NCBI GenBank assembly: GCA_008692225.1
Contig: VICG01000011.1
Coordinates: 620,001-684,000, forward strand
Direction of reading: 5' to 3'
From: Monilinia fructicola
Taxonomy: Eukaryota > Ascomycota > Leotiomycetes > Helotiales > Sclerotiniaceae
Length of the DNA: 64,000 nucleotides
Of the stretch, positions 27,019-38,500 are shown piece by piece; the first letter of the stretch is position 1; each line of letters opens with the position of its first letter. The position numbers and the translations under genes are program-made. Under the pieces are notes generated by a model. It made no database searches. It worked only from the letters and a program-made list of their open reading frames with translations, and had not been told where the DNA came from.

Positions 27019-27604
27019 CTACAGCTTTCCCCTGAGCTTCTCTCTTCCCACAATAATAAACAACGCATCAGCAGTAGCCAGCACTACTCCCTCGCCATCC
27101 TCGATAGTAGCCTTTCCAAAAACCTTCCTCTTCTCTTTCTTCTCCATCCAGCACTTTCCCAATACAATCCCAGGCGTCTTGATCGGTCTCTTATATGTAA
27201 CATTGAGATACACCGTCAAAGCTGCTTGCTCCTTAGTCCTGGCAGTTGCAGTAGTACAATACATCATATCATCAAACGAAGACCCAATGAATCCGCCATG
27301 CGCAGTATCGATATGTCCATTTACATGACTACCAAGACTCAGCAAAACGTTAACTTCGCCAAAAGGTCGCGATGAGCTCGGCGGCGAGTAAAAGTACTGG
27401 ACAAATGGGATTGTGCCGGGGGATCGGAGAGTAACTGTTGTAAATGTATCGGCGGTACTGTCTTTGGGAGTTCGCGTCTCGGAAAAAAAGGGGCGAAGGG
27501 AATTGTTTCTCGAGGAGGGGTCTGCACCATGGTTTTGAGGAGAAGTGTTCAACGACTTCCTTTGGTATGGGTGCAAATGAAAATAGGTCCTTGGGAAAAC
27601 TCAT
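27019..27604 (-). CDS. Thioesterase-superfamily (hotdog fold) protein, apparent frameshift
   Basis: Two minus frames make one protein of about 194 aa if one base in the A7/G4 tract at 27483-27493 is extra. The start is ATG at 27604 (MSFPKDLFSFAPIPKE). Frame 1 holds EVVEHFSSKPWCRPLLEKQ, which matches the N-terminal helix and PW element common in fungal 4HBT-like proteins. After the shift, FSETRTPKDSTADTF leads into the hotdog core: GHIDTAHGGFIGSSFDDMM, TVYLNVTYKRPIKTPGIVL, and KRKVFGKATIEDGEGVVLATADALFI. The HGG motif before the central helix is characteristic of acyl-CoA thioesterase-like proteins. It probably hydrolyses an acyl thioester; the substrate is unknown. The hotdog fold call is strong; the broken frame is discussed as a finding. 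Confidence 0.75.
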
Positions 27605-27994
27605 GGTGGAATATGGAATATGGAATATGGAATATGGAATATGGAAAGGATTGTCCATTTCAGCTGGGCATTGAAGCTATTAATGCATCATCAAACATGA
27701 TCTTACAAGTGAACTGAACTGATCACCCATCCTTTCTGAACAACGATTTGCAATTGATGGGAACTCGATAGAAGAAAGGTGGATTCAGATTCTTGGAATC
27801 GTAAGTACCTATGAAACTAAAAAGTCCGGATGAAGTAAGTACTCTGTACCTAGACAACGAAGGAGCTTCGATTTTGGAAAAGACTAGATGCTAAAGTGAA
27901 AGGAAGTGGAAGAAGTAAAAGGACCCGACTACTAGCAAGGTTTGATAGTTGAGGAACTTGCAGAATTGTTAGAATGTGGGAATGTTACTAACCT

Positions 27995-28165
27995 ACCGTA
28001 CAGTATATATGCAAATGTCCAGGAGACTTACCAAAATCAAGATTCTTCATTGTGTTGAATTCTGGAATAGGAAAAGGGGTGGGAGGAGGGGAGGAGGAGA
28101 GGAGGGGAGAGAGGAGGAGAGAAGGGCAAAGTAAAAATGTAGCTTAAAGATTAGAATGACCACAT
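27995..28165 (+). repeat. Diverged direct repeat, copy 1
   Basis: Matches 29030-29172 in the same orientation. Shared landmarks in order are TATATATGCAAAT, CAATC/AAATCAA..ATTCTT, TGTTGAATyCTrGAATAGG, AAAAGG, a GGAGGA-rich tract and an ACTAAAATrTAACTT-like end. By eye the two are roughly 75-80% alike. Confidence 0.65.
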
Positions 28166-28379
28166 GTTACTATCGTAGATTACCCTAGAGTACCAAAAAT
28201 ATGGCCATCTGCCATATCCGATTTATGGCATAATTCCATATTCAAAATGGCATTTTGATATACAAGATTAAGCAATCTATAGATCTTTAGGCATGTGGCA
28301 TACAAACAGGAGTTAACACTAATAATCCATATCTTTATTTTAAGCTTAATCTATTAATCTTAGTATATTAAGCTAGGCT

Positions 28380-28455
28380 TTTTCAAGCATATTACGTGAT
28401 TTCAGCTTATTTAAACATATTGCTTTATTTAAGCATATTCAAACATATTACAAAT
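28380..28455. repeat. Imperfect short repeats of TTTAAGCATATT type
   Basis: Four related units (TTTCAAGCATATTACG, TTTAAACATATTGC, TTTAAGCATATTC, TTCAAACATATTAC) lie in tandem about 16-18 bp apart within the putative inverted-repeat element. Confidence 0.55.
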
Positions 28456-28618
28456 CTATAGTATTATCGTCGTTGTTGTTGTTATTGATAGTATTAAAGC
28501 TATTTAGAATCTAAAGTGGTTAATACGTTATTGAAGGGGGGGAGGGGTTGAAATAGGGGAGTGGAAGCGAGGTAGAAAAAGCAATTCTCTAACGAATGGA
28601 ATAACTTACTATCAATGG

Positions 28619-28798
28619 TATTGATAATATTAATAATATTAATAATATTGATGATATTAATGACATTGATGATATTGATGATATTGATGATATTGATGAT
28701 ATTGATGATATTGATGATATTGATGATATTGATGATATTGATGATATTAATGATATTGATAGTATTAATGATATTGATAGTATTGATAGTATTGAAGT
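28619..28798. repeat. GATGATATT nonamer array
   Basis: About 180 bp of tandem 9-bp units, drifting to AATAATATT on the left and GATAGTATT on the right. The open frame across it (repeating Ile-Leu-Met) is a by-product of the repeat and not a gene. Confidence 0.9.
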
Positions 28799-29029
28799 AA
28801 AGTTAATGATGTTAAAGTGAAGTTGAAGAGTCGAAATAGGATTGAGAATGGTATACTAGTATTTAAAGCTATTTTAAAGCTATTTTAAAGCTAATATAGT
28901 ATTCCGAAAATCTTTCAATGTAAACGCTTTAAAAGCTCCTACTACTATATACGTAAAATATACGCTATAATAAGATTTACGGAGGATTCTACGAATATAT
29001 GGCATCCTGCCAGAATAGTGGTACTCTAA

Positions 29030-29172
29030 GGTTACAGGATATATATGCAAATATCTCAAAGGTTTACAGCAATCAACATTCTTTCCTGTGTTGAATCCTA
29101 GAATAGGAAAAGGAGAAGAAAGAGAAAGGAGGAGAGGAGGCGAAACTAAAATATAACTTGAGATAGACTGAA
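29030..29172 (+). repeat. Diverged direct repeat, copy 2
   Basis: Partner of 27995-28165. It abuts the right end of the inverted-repeat element, while copy 1 lies about 20 bp outside the left end. Confidence 0.65.
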
Positions 29173-29188
29173 TCATGGGCCCCCCCCA

Positions 29189-29238
29189 TAAGGCGGTTTT
29201 CTCTCTCAACAGTTTCATCCAAAAACCGCCCTATAAGG
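29189..29238. repeat. Inverted repeat (GGCGGTTTT hairpin)
   Basis: CATAAGGCGGTTTT is followed after about 20 bp by AAAAACCGCCCTATAAGG. The stem is about 13 bp with one mismatch. It follows directly on copy 2 of the direct repeat. Confidence 0.7.
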
Positions 29239-29515
29239 CAACTTCTTCAAAATCCTAATAGTGGATTGCGGGGTGATGAATCGTTGAACTGCGGATAATC
29301 TATAGGATGAACAATTCATAAATAATATGTAATTTATAGTTTAATAATTTAATAATTACCTAGTAGATTATCATCAAACTACCTATGTAGGTATAATTTG
29401 TATACCTAGTACATATAAAGCGGCTGATTTTAGAATCTTAATGATTTCCAGGTTGACTATTGAATAGTTTATGTAAGTATTATAGTAATGTATATATTAA
29501 GATGAGGATTGTGAA

Positions 29516-29551
29516 AGTAAGCGGATCCCGAATTATGGGAATCCGCTTACT
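29516..29551. repeat. Hairpin with AGTAAGCGGAT stem
   Basis: AGTAAGCGGATCCC, a 7-base spacer, then GGGAATCCGCTTACT. The stem is 14 bp with one bulged base. It lies in AT-rich intergenic DNA, so it stands out in composition. It may be fused terminal inverted repeats of a lost transposon. Confidence 0.75.
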
Positions 29552-29645
29552 AGGATAAGCTAGTGGATATGCTAGGCGAATTAGGCTAGTATGGTCATGT
29601 GACCATGAAATCAATAATACACTATAATAGTTTTTGATTATAATA

Positions 29646-29970
29646 CAGTAGAACCTGATTATAAGGGATCGAAAAATTCGGCTAATTAAATCCTATATAT
29701 CTAGGATTCCCGTATAATCAGGTTAGACAATAAGGCATTAGTAAGATTTTATATAATTAAATTTAATTATATATCTCTAATACTCTTAGTAATTTTAATA
29801 TAATAATTAATAGAATTTTTAATCTATATAGAGCTCGTAATAATTTATTCTATAATTCTTTAAAGTTGAAAAATCTTATTCCTTTATATAAAAATTATTA
29901 AAATTAGAATAAAAATCCTATATATTAAAGAATTCTATATAACGTAGTCTCTTATACTTAGATTCTACTA
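29646..29970. mobile_element. Degenerate pogo/Fot1-like MITE
   Basis: Flanked by TA on both sides (29644-29645 and 29971-29972). The left end begins CAGTAGAACCTGATTATAAG, a terminal sequence style known from pogo/Fot1 Tc1-mariner elements. The right end, reverse-complemented, reads TAGTAGAATCTAAGTATAAG, differing mainly by C-to-T/G-to-A changes as expected from RIP. A subterminal inverted copy (GGGAAT..TATAATCAGGTT in the other strand sense) lies at 29708-29730. No transposase frame is present. Confidence 0.6.
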
Positions 29971-30560
29971 TACTATAGTTATAATAGTCGTAATGTAAAT
30001 TAAAAGTAGATGTATATAATACCTTAATAATAATACTTTAAGTGTTTATTAGAAATATATTAAGTTGATAATAATATATCCTCTACTTATAGAACGCGAG
30101 AAATAAATAAGTCGCAGTCTAGTTATTCGTATATATACTATAAATAATTTAATCTAATTAGTTATTTAGAGTTAAAATACTTATAATTTTAAAGTTTATT
30201 TAACTAGTATTTTAAAGTCTATTAAATTTCTTAAAAAAGTATATAATTTAGAATTATTATATTTTACTTTATTAAATAATTAAAAATATTAAAGAATATT
30301 TTTATAACTCTAACGCTTTAATTAGTTAATAAGATCCCTACTAAACGAATATATCTATTCCTTATATCTTAATTCTATTAAATAAATATATATTATAATA
30401 TTTTTATATTTAAAGAGATTATAATTTAACTCTCTTATTTAAATTTACTAATATTAATTTAAAACAATACTAAGTATCTACTATTTAAATAATAATTTAA
30501 TACCTAATAGTATAGATATAGTAATAAAAATCTTTTTAATAAATCATTTATTAGATAAAA
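29740..30560. repeat. Extremely AT-rich, RIP-like block
   Basis: More than 80% A+T by eye, with TA and TAATA runs and almost no CpG. There is no open frame of note. This is typical of a heavily mutated repeat relic in an ascomycete. I cannot identify the original element. Confidence 0.6.
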
Positions 30561-31041
30561 ACAGAATACACCTAATAGGTGTGTGGATACTTGTCTCTGT
30601 AAAATCTAATAGTTGATTGGATGAAACCTTTATGTACAATTCATTCGTTATTAATTCTTTCACCAATCATATTAAAGCATGGATCGATTAAAAGAACCTT
30701 GGAACCCCGACACTTCTTCTACTCTCACTTCCCCACATTTTGCCCCCGATACCGCTAGAAAATCAACACAGGAAAAGAATCTGGTTGTCCTAAATAAATA
30801 TTAAGGGTGTGAATCATAAGTCTGGAGACTTACTTTTTTTAAACTTTCCAAGACAGAACTTTTCATCTTCCCCGACAGTTTTATCTCTCTTTCTCTGAGC
30901 AGGATCCAATTGAGAAATACTCAATTTTCTCTATCGGATTGAGTTGAGTCATTATAATTTCTTTCTTTTCTTCTCTCTTCCTCTCTTTATTCTTTTGCTT
31001 GCGAGACCAAATCTCCACTCTGAGATTGAACAGAATTCAAT

Positions 31042-33450
31042 ATGCTTCGCTCAATACCAGCCCGACGTGCTATTCGCACAATTGGAAGTAATGCGAAACG
31101 GATGGAGGTTGTTGGTGCGAGGGGCTTGACAAACCGTGTGAAGGCGGCGGGTGGAATTATGGTTGAGAAGAGAGGTACCAGGGCGCAGGCTACTGCTGCT
31201 CCTCAGGTTGCCAGGTATGTCTATTTGTCTTCTGGCCTGTGGATATTTATTGGAGGTTCGAGCTTCAGTCTCAAGCTGGAGTTTGGAAATGGGCCACTGA
31301 GATGGAAGATGATGGACTGACATGTGAATATAGTCAAAATAGAGAAAACTCCTAGTCCGGGATTCAATATCACACCTTCGAAGAGCGATTCAAGCAAGGA
31401 ATTGACCGGACAGAAGTATTCAGAAATGGATGAGTCGTATGTTGTCCCCAGTTTTCGGGCAAATGGCACAACTAGGTGCTAATTTTGGAATAGATTCATT
31501 GGTATGACTGGTGGAGAGATCTTTCACGAAATGATGTTAAGGCAAAATGTTAAGCATATCTGTAAGTTCGCTACTCGGCGACTTGAGAATTTGTGCTGAT
31601 GGACAAATAGTCGGTTATGCTGGAGGAGCCATTTTACCCGTATTCGATGCGATCTACAACTCAAAACATTTTGATTTCATTCTACCAAAACACGAGCAAG
31701 GTGCTGGACATATGGCGGAAGGATATGCTAGAGCATGTGGCAAACCTGGTGTTGTTCTCGTCACATCTGGACCTGGTGCTACCAACGTCATTACCCCAAT
31801 GCAAGATGCTTTATCCGATGGAACGCCAATGGTCGTTTTCACTGGACAAGTCGTTACTACTGCAATTGGAAGTGATGCTTTCCAAGAGGCTGACATTGTT
31901 GGTATCTCTAGATCTTGCACAAAATGGAATGTTATGGTTAAGAATATTGCCGAGCTTCCAAGAAGAATCCAGGAGGCTTTCGAAATCGCTACCTCCGGAC
32001 GACCCGGACCAGTTTTGGTGGATTTACCAAAGGATGTCACAGCTGGTATTCTACGAAAAGCCATTCCTTCTCACCACGTTATGCCATCTTTACCAAGCCA
32101 AGCCTCGAGAGCGGCACAGGCTATTCAAAAGAAACAGCTTGAGAGCTCAATTGACCGTGTCGCGAAATTGATCAACATTGCTAAAAAGCCCATCATTTAC
32201 GCCGGTCAGGGTGTCATCTCTCTCCCAGAGGGACCTAAATTGCTTAAAGAGCTTGCCGATAAAGCATCTATTCCTGTAACGACAAACTCTCCAAGGTCTT
32301 GGTGGATTTGATGAGCTTGATGAGAAGTCCTTACATATGCTTGGTATGCACGGTTCGGCTTATGCTAACCTTTCTATGCAAGAAGCCGACCTCATCATTG
32401 CTCTCGGGGCACGTTTCGATGATCGTGTAACTGGAAGCATTCCAAAGTTTGCACCGGCAGCAAAGGCAGCAGCTGCTGAAGGCCGTGGTGGTATCGTCCA
32501 TTTCGAAATCATGCCAAAGAACATCAACAAGGTTGTTCAGGCTACTGAGGCTGTCGAGGGTGACGTTGTTACCAACCTTGCTCAACTCATTCCAGCTGTT
32601 GAGAGCAAGACTATGGATCAACGTAAAGAATGGTTTGATCAAATTAGATTCTGGAAGGAGAAGTTCCCCCTTTCTCATTACGAGAAAGCACAGCCGGATG
32701 GTCTTATTAAGCCACAAACTTTGATTGAGGAACTCTCAAACTTGACAGCTGATAGGAAAGAGGAAACCATCATCGCTACAGGTGTTGGTCAACATCAAAT
32801 GTGGACTGCGCAACATTTTAGATGGAGATACCCAAGAACTATGATCACCTCTGGCGGTCTTGGTACTATGGGTTATGGCCTTCCAGCAGCTATCGGTGCA
32901 AAGGTTGCCAGACCTGATGCTCTTGTCATTGATATTGATGGAGATGCTTCTTTTAACATGACACTTACCGAACTCTCTACTGCAGCTCAATTCAACATCG
33001 GTGTTAAAGGTTATTGTCCTTAACAACGAAGAACAAGGAATGGTCACTCAATGGCAAAACATCTTCTACGAAGACAGATATGCTCATACTCACAGTGTCA
33101 ACCCTGATTTCATGAAATTGTCAGATGCAATGGGCGTACAACACAGAAGATGTATCAAGCCAGATGATGTCAGGGATTCTTTGAAATGGTTGATTGAAAG
33201 TGATGGACCAGCACTCTTGGAGGTTGTTACTGACAAGAAGGTACCTGTTCTACCGATGGTACCAGCTGGTAATGCTTTACATGATTTCTTGGTCTATGAT
33301 CCAGGTTTGTACTCCCTCTTTCATTTACCTTCTCGTGCTTATCTCTCCCGATCCCTCCAAAAATTTGGGCATATACTGATAATCTCAACAGTGAAAGACA
33401 AGGAGAGAAGAAAGATGATTAAAGAGAGAACCTGTGGCTTACATGGATAA
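31042..33450 (+). CDS. ILV2: Acetolactate synthase catalytic subunit, two apparent frameshifts
   Basis: The model is join(31042..31214,31356..31436,31494..31561,31611..33304,33392..33450), about 690 aa after discounting one extra A at 32284-32286 and one at 33006-33008. The introns (141, 57, 49, 87 bp) all join in phase. The enzyme makes acetolactate/acetohydroxybutyrate, the first common step of Ile/Val/Leu synthesis, with ThDP and FAD, in mitochondria. The Arg/Ser-rich N-terminus fits a targeting peptide. Signatures are the catalytic-Glu region LPKHEQGAGHMAEGYARA, SGPGATNVITPM, FTGQV, ARFDDRVTGS, the ThDP-binding IDGDASFNMTLTEL, NNEEQGMVTQW, and the C-terminal ending LHG. At the first break the frame reads TTNSPRSWWI-stop instead of TTTLQGLGGFDEL; at the second it reads GVKGYCP-stop instead of GVKVIVLNNEEQ. 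The feedback-binding subunit (ILV6) is not in the window. Confidence 0.93.
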
Positions 33451-35509
33451 ACAACTTGACCTTTTTTTCATGCATCCTTTTCTTTTTTCAAAAAAAATAC
33501 CTTTTCGCTACAATTTTTTTTTTACAAATGATGGCATTTCATAGTTGATATCTGGGCGTCTTTTTTCCCTGCTGGTATGCATGATGGGCGGAAAAAGCGG
33601 AGAAGTAAAAAAGTCTTTGCATTTGTGCAGTGCCCCTGGTGTTAGCCTGGCTTTCAAGTTTCCTCTTGGAAATTGCATGGAGGAAGAATGGATTGGGGAA
33701 GAAAAGAGGAGTTAGATGGAGGATCTCGGGTGTGGGGATGATCTGATTGGAGGTGAGGAGGATAAAACAAAGGAGAAATAACTAGTGATTTACCTAGTAG
33801 TGTATGTATATATAGGAAGGATAGTAATGGATGGATGGACAAATGGATGGACATGAATTGATGGTTATGAATATTCCAAGTTGGAAATGAGAACTTGTGC
33901 TACAAAAGGAGGTGATTGACTGATTGATTGTGTGAGTATGAAAGAAGCTTCGGATTATGAAATGTACGCCATCAACCTCGAGTCTTGGAGTAGTATTGAG
34001 TGCTGCATACTATGCTTAGTTATACGCACCAGGCGGGTATATAGGCTGTGGAAGGGGGCTGTGGTGAGAACAGCACCGGTGGAAGAGTTATGCTCCAGAG
34101 GGGTTTGTCTAGCATTTGAAGAAATCTGTTGTGGATGAGTGGGGTATGACCTCGTTCATAAACGCGTAGTCTCTACTAAACGAACGAACATCCGAATAAG
34201 AGAAGGATATGAGGTAGACAATGAAAGTGGGTGAGAGGGGTGGAAAACCGGGGATTTTCATTCTTGGCGGTGGAATTGGAGGAAGAGGACGGCATAAACG
34301 AGGGAATCGGGCTTTTCGGGCTTTTAGATTTTGGGGTGTGGAGTGTGGGACGTGGAATTGGAGGGGAGAGAAGAATTATTGCTAATTATGTTAATGTTGT
34401 TGGGACTGGTTTGTTTAGGCAGTTCTGGAAGAGGGGTAGATGTCAACCTTAGTCAAGACTGGTGGCGACAACCTAGCTATAGGAAGTGGAAGCTAATGAA
34501 AGCAAGTGTACAGATCCAGTAGGTCACGCGCCATCACGTTGTAAGGTTGAGATAATGCGGAATACAAGCGTTGACTTCCTCAGAAACATGCCTTCTCGTT
34601 TTGTCTTATCAATGATCAATTGCTCGGGTCGTAGCTAAATCAGGGCGGTGCAGTACCGTGTGGTCCTTTGGACAAATCTAATTGGTCGATATTACTTGGT
34701 ATGTCAGTTTTCAGGCTTGAGCCTCTGATAAATTCATAGGCCAAGTGCCCCCAAGATTTAGTGCAGCTTTAATGCGCTCTGGGCAACTTTTAGCAGGCTT
34801 GACGCTATCAATATTAGTCAGCAATAACCGAGTCCCTTTCAAGTCAACGTCGTTGAACTTTATTTCAACCTCGTAGTGGGACACAACAACAACGTGAAGC
34901 GTCCCATCAGTATTACTGATTGAGATGATGCGATCAAAACGGAAGGTCTCAATATCGTTGTCGTCGCATGTCATGATTGCCTCTCAAGTGAATAGCAAGG
35001 ACTATCCACGAACTTCGGTCGCTCGTCCTCTTGGCCCTTTGGGTTCTGCTTGGCTCCAAGACGTAGAACAAGACGTAGAATGTTCCGAAGATTCCGCCGA
35101 TGCCTTGGTGTTGAGGCTATTCTTGGCATGGTTTAGTGCCAGTTGATAAAGATGTGCTCGAGTCCTAAATACGACAATTCGTCATGTCGACACTTTATCT
35201 ACAGTTTGTGGGGTGGATACAAGCTACTTGGAACAGACCTTGTGTTAGCAAGATATAAGCTCTTGGTCTCTTCTCACTACAAATAAGTACGGTCTGGAAT
35301 CCTTGTCATTTAGCATACAACTAAGATATATATGAGGGGTTGATTTCCCCCAGAAAAGAAGTCTGTTTCATTAAAATAGTTGTAGTCCATATTTTCTTTC
35401 TCACTGTTGCTATACCTATTGCTATCCCTGTTGTTATTATCAATTTCGCCCTGTATGATCGCATATTCATTCCGACATATACTATCAATAATCCACAAGA
35501 TAATACGTC
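33451..35509. other. Intergenic between ILV2 and the ENA ATPase
   Basis: No gene I can support. The 3' region of ILV2 has T-rich runs at 33460-33530. GGAT/GGAC-type simple sequence is at 33825-33855. A minus frame at 34711-34974 (87 codons, containing RIISISNTDGTLHVVVVSHYE) is the most protein-like piece, but it is closed by a TGA just upstream of its ATG and has no recognised family. Confidence 0.5.
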
Positions 35510-38500
35510 ATGGCTAAAAGCGACGCTGTCGAGCACGTCTCAGGACAATCGAACAAACCCTTAAGCAAGCCAGCTCATGCGTTAGACTATGAGACGGTAG
35601 CACAAGAATTGGAAGCAAATCTTCAGGATGGACTAACTGATGCTGAAGCTAAAGCACGTCTCGAATTGTACGGGAAAAATGAACTTGATGATGGTCCTGG
35701 TGTCCAACCAGTCAAGATTCTTATTCATCAAGTCGCCAATGCGATGATCTTGGTTCGTTTACGCATATCTGCTTATATTGGAACATTATTTCTCATTCAG
35801 CTTTATTTATAGGTTCTGATAATGGCCATGGCTGTCAGTTTCGGTATTGGCTCGTATATCGAAGGTGGTGTCATCTCAGCAGTTATCTTTCTCAATATCG
35901 TGATTGGCTTCATCAATGAGTACAAAGCGGAGAAGACGATGGATTCGTTGCGATCCTTGAGTTCCCCTACGGCACAAGCTGTTAGAGACGGTAAAATCCA
36001 AGTAGTGCCAACTGTCGAAATTGTTGTTGGCGATATGGTTGAAGTTAAGACTGGTGACACAATTCCAGGAGATGTTCGGTACTTTTTTCCGGGCCCTCTC
36101 ATCTGTTCGTGATAGTTGCTAATAAACCACATTTAGGCTAGTTGAAAGCATGAACTTTGAAACCGACGAAATGATCTTGACAGGAGAGTCGCTGCCAATT
36201 TTGAAGGATTCGACTACAGTTTTTGAGCCTGATACTACAGCTGGCGATCGTATTAATGTTGCTTTTAGCTCAACTACAGTAACAAAAGGTCGAGCTCGCG
36301 GTATTGTGTATGCAGTGGGTATGAAAACACAAATCGGATCTATTGCCAAGTCTCTTCGACAAGAATCTAGTAAAATCCGAGAGGTTAAACGCAACGAAGC
36401 TGGTAAAGCTAGGCCACACCGATATGCTCAGGCCTGGGCTCTTACCACAACCGATTTTGTCGGTCGTTTTCTTGGCACCAATGTTGGTACCCCGTTGCAA
36501 AAGAAGTTATCCCGACTTGCTTGTCTGCTATTTGCTGTCGCTGTCGTCTGTGCAATCATTGTGTTGGGTGCGAACGGGTTTTCCAACAACCAAGAAGTCA
36601 TTATCTATGCTGTAGCCACTGGACTTTCGATGATTCCAGCATCACTAATCGTAGTCTTGACCATTACTATGGCTGCAGGAACTGATATAATGTCGAAAAA
36701 ACATGTGGTTGTACGCAAAATGGATGCCCTCGAAGCATTGGGCGGAGTTACTGGTAAGGAGCCATTTTCTCTTTCATGCTGTAATCAAATATTAACTTTC
36801 GCAGATATTTGCTCGGATAAGACTGGAACTCTCACACAAGGTAAAATGGTAACGAAAAAAGTGTGGATGCCATCTAGAGGAACCTACTCTGTTGGACCCT
36901 CCAATAACCCGTTCAATCCCGAGGATGGAGATTTGTCTCATAGCGAGAAATCTCCTCACCAAATGCGTAATGGAAGCAGTCAAGAAAAGACAGATTCATT
37001 TTCCAATCTTTTACAAGATAACTCCGACCTTGAAGCCTTTCTTAATATTGCTTCAATGGCAAATCTTGCTCATGTTCACAAAAGTGAAGATGGTTGGAAA
37101 GCAAGAGGTGATCCAACTGAGATTGCGATTCAAGTATTTGCTTGCAGATTCAATTGGAATAGGGAACGATGGACTGCTGGTGACTCACCTCAGTGGAAAC
37201 AAGTTGCTGAGTTTCCTTTCGACTCTGACGTGAAGAAGATGTCTGTCATCTTTGAGCATAGATCTGGCAATTCGATGGTTTTCACAAAGGGCGCAGTTGA
37301 GAGGGTAATTTCATCATGTCCACGGATAAGGATGCGAAACGAGGATATTGTATTGATGACAGAAGAGATGCGTGGTGAGATTCTGAGCAACATGGAAGCG
37401 CTTGCCGCCCAGGGTCTACGTGTGTGTTAGCTCTGGCTGGTAAAAAATGGGAGCAACCAATTTCGACGGATGTTCAGCCTGATCGGGCAGTAGTAGAGGA
37501 TAATCTAATTTTCCATGGACTCATTGGTCTTTATGACCCTCCACGTCCAGAATCCGAGGCATCCGTGCAAAAATGTCACCAAGCAGGTATCGCAGTTCAT
37601 ATGCTTACTGGAGACCATCCAGAAACCGCACGTGCAATCGCAGCACAGGTCGGAATTTTACCTCAAAATACCTCTACAATAGGACAGGATAGCCTGGATG
37701 TGATGGTTATGACAGCAAGCGCATTTGACAAGCTCAGCGATGCAGAAATCGATAAACTTCCAATCCTACCTCTTGTTATTGCACGATGCTCACCAAATAC
37801 CAAAGTTCGCATGATCGAAGCTCTTCATAGACGAAAGCTCTTTGCTGCTATGACGGGTGATGGTGTTAACGATTCTCCTTCATTGAAGAGGGCAGATGTC
37901 GGTATCGCAATGGGTGAAGCAGGATCCGATGTAGCCAAGGATGCATCAGATATTATTCTAACGGACGACAATTTTGCTTCCATTCTCAATGCTATCGAAG
38001 AAGGTAGAAGAATGTTTGACAATATTCAAAAGTTCATCTTACATTTGTTGGCGCAGAATATTGCTCAAGCTTGTACTCTTCTTATCGGACTCGCTTTCAA
38101 GGACCACACTGGAACTTCTGTCTTTCCACTTGCACCCGTAGAGATCCTATGGGTTATTATGATTACATCTGGTAAGATCTGTCAAAACTTAACCAACAAA
38201 GACTTAACTGACGCGATTAAATTTAGGTATGCCAGATATGGGTCTTGGCTTCGAGATCGCAGCACCAGATATCATGGATCGACCACCTCAATCCCTAAAA
38301 AGCGGCGTATTCACTCTCGAAGTGATGATCGACATGTTGGTTTACGGTCTCTGGATGGCAGCTCTCTGTCTTTCTGCGTTTTCTCTCGTTCTCTTCGGCT
38401 GGGGTACAGGTGATCTCGGTTCCGAATGTAATGACCGTTATTCTCAACAATGTGATACCGTCTTCCGAGCTCGCGCCACTACATTCGTCTGTCTAACCTG

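Larger units (their letters stand above)
28185..29029. mobile_element. Putative inverted-repeat element (about 0.85 kb)
   Basis: The left end TAGAGTACCA..TATGGC..GCCATAT (28185-28217) is matched by the reverse complement of the right end (28997-29029), which also reads TAGAGTACCA..GGC..GCCATAT. The inverted repeats are about 32 bp, imperfect, with an inner palindrome. The interior is AT-rich and non-coding, and includes the GATGATATT array. It is probably a decayed non-autonomous DNA transposon. Target-site duplication is not clear. Confidence 0.5.
27605..31041. other. Transposon-relic island and ILV2 upstream region
   Basis: A 3.4-kb interval without a gene. It contains diverged direct repeats, an inverted-repeat-bounded segment, two hairpins, a GATGATATT array, a pogo/Fot1-like MITE and about 0.9 kb of extremely AT-rich DNA, all listed separately. 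A GGAATAT heptamer run is at about 27612-27645. From about 30590 base composition returns to normal, and 30830-31041 has CT-rich stretches typical of a fungal promoter before ILV2. Confidence 0.7.

Noticed and set aside
26899..27375. 158-codon plus frame
   Set aside because: Antisense of the thioesterase gene, whose minus frame has clear hotdog motifs.
28615..28800. Ile/Leu/Met-repeat open frame
   Set aside because: Produced entirely by the GATGATATT array.
34711..34974. 87-codon minus frame with RIISISNTDGTLHVVVV
   Set aside because: It looks somewhat protein-like but is closed upstream by TGA, has no family and no supporting splice sites. Left uncalled.
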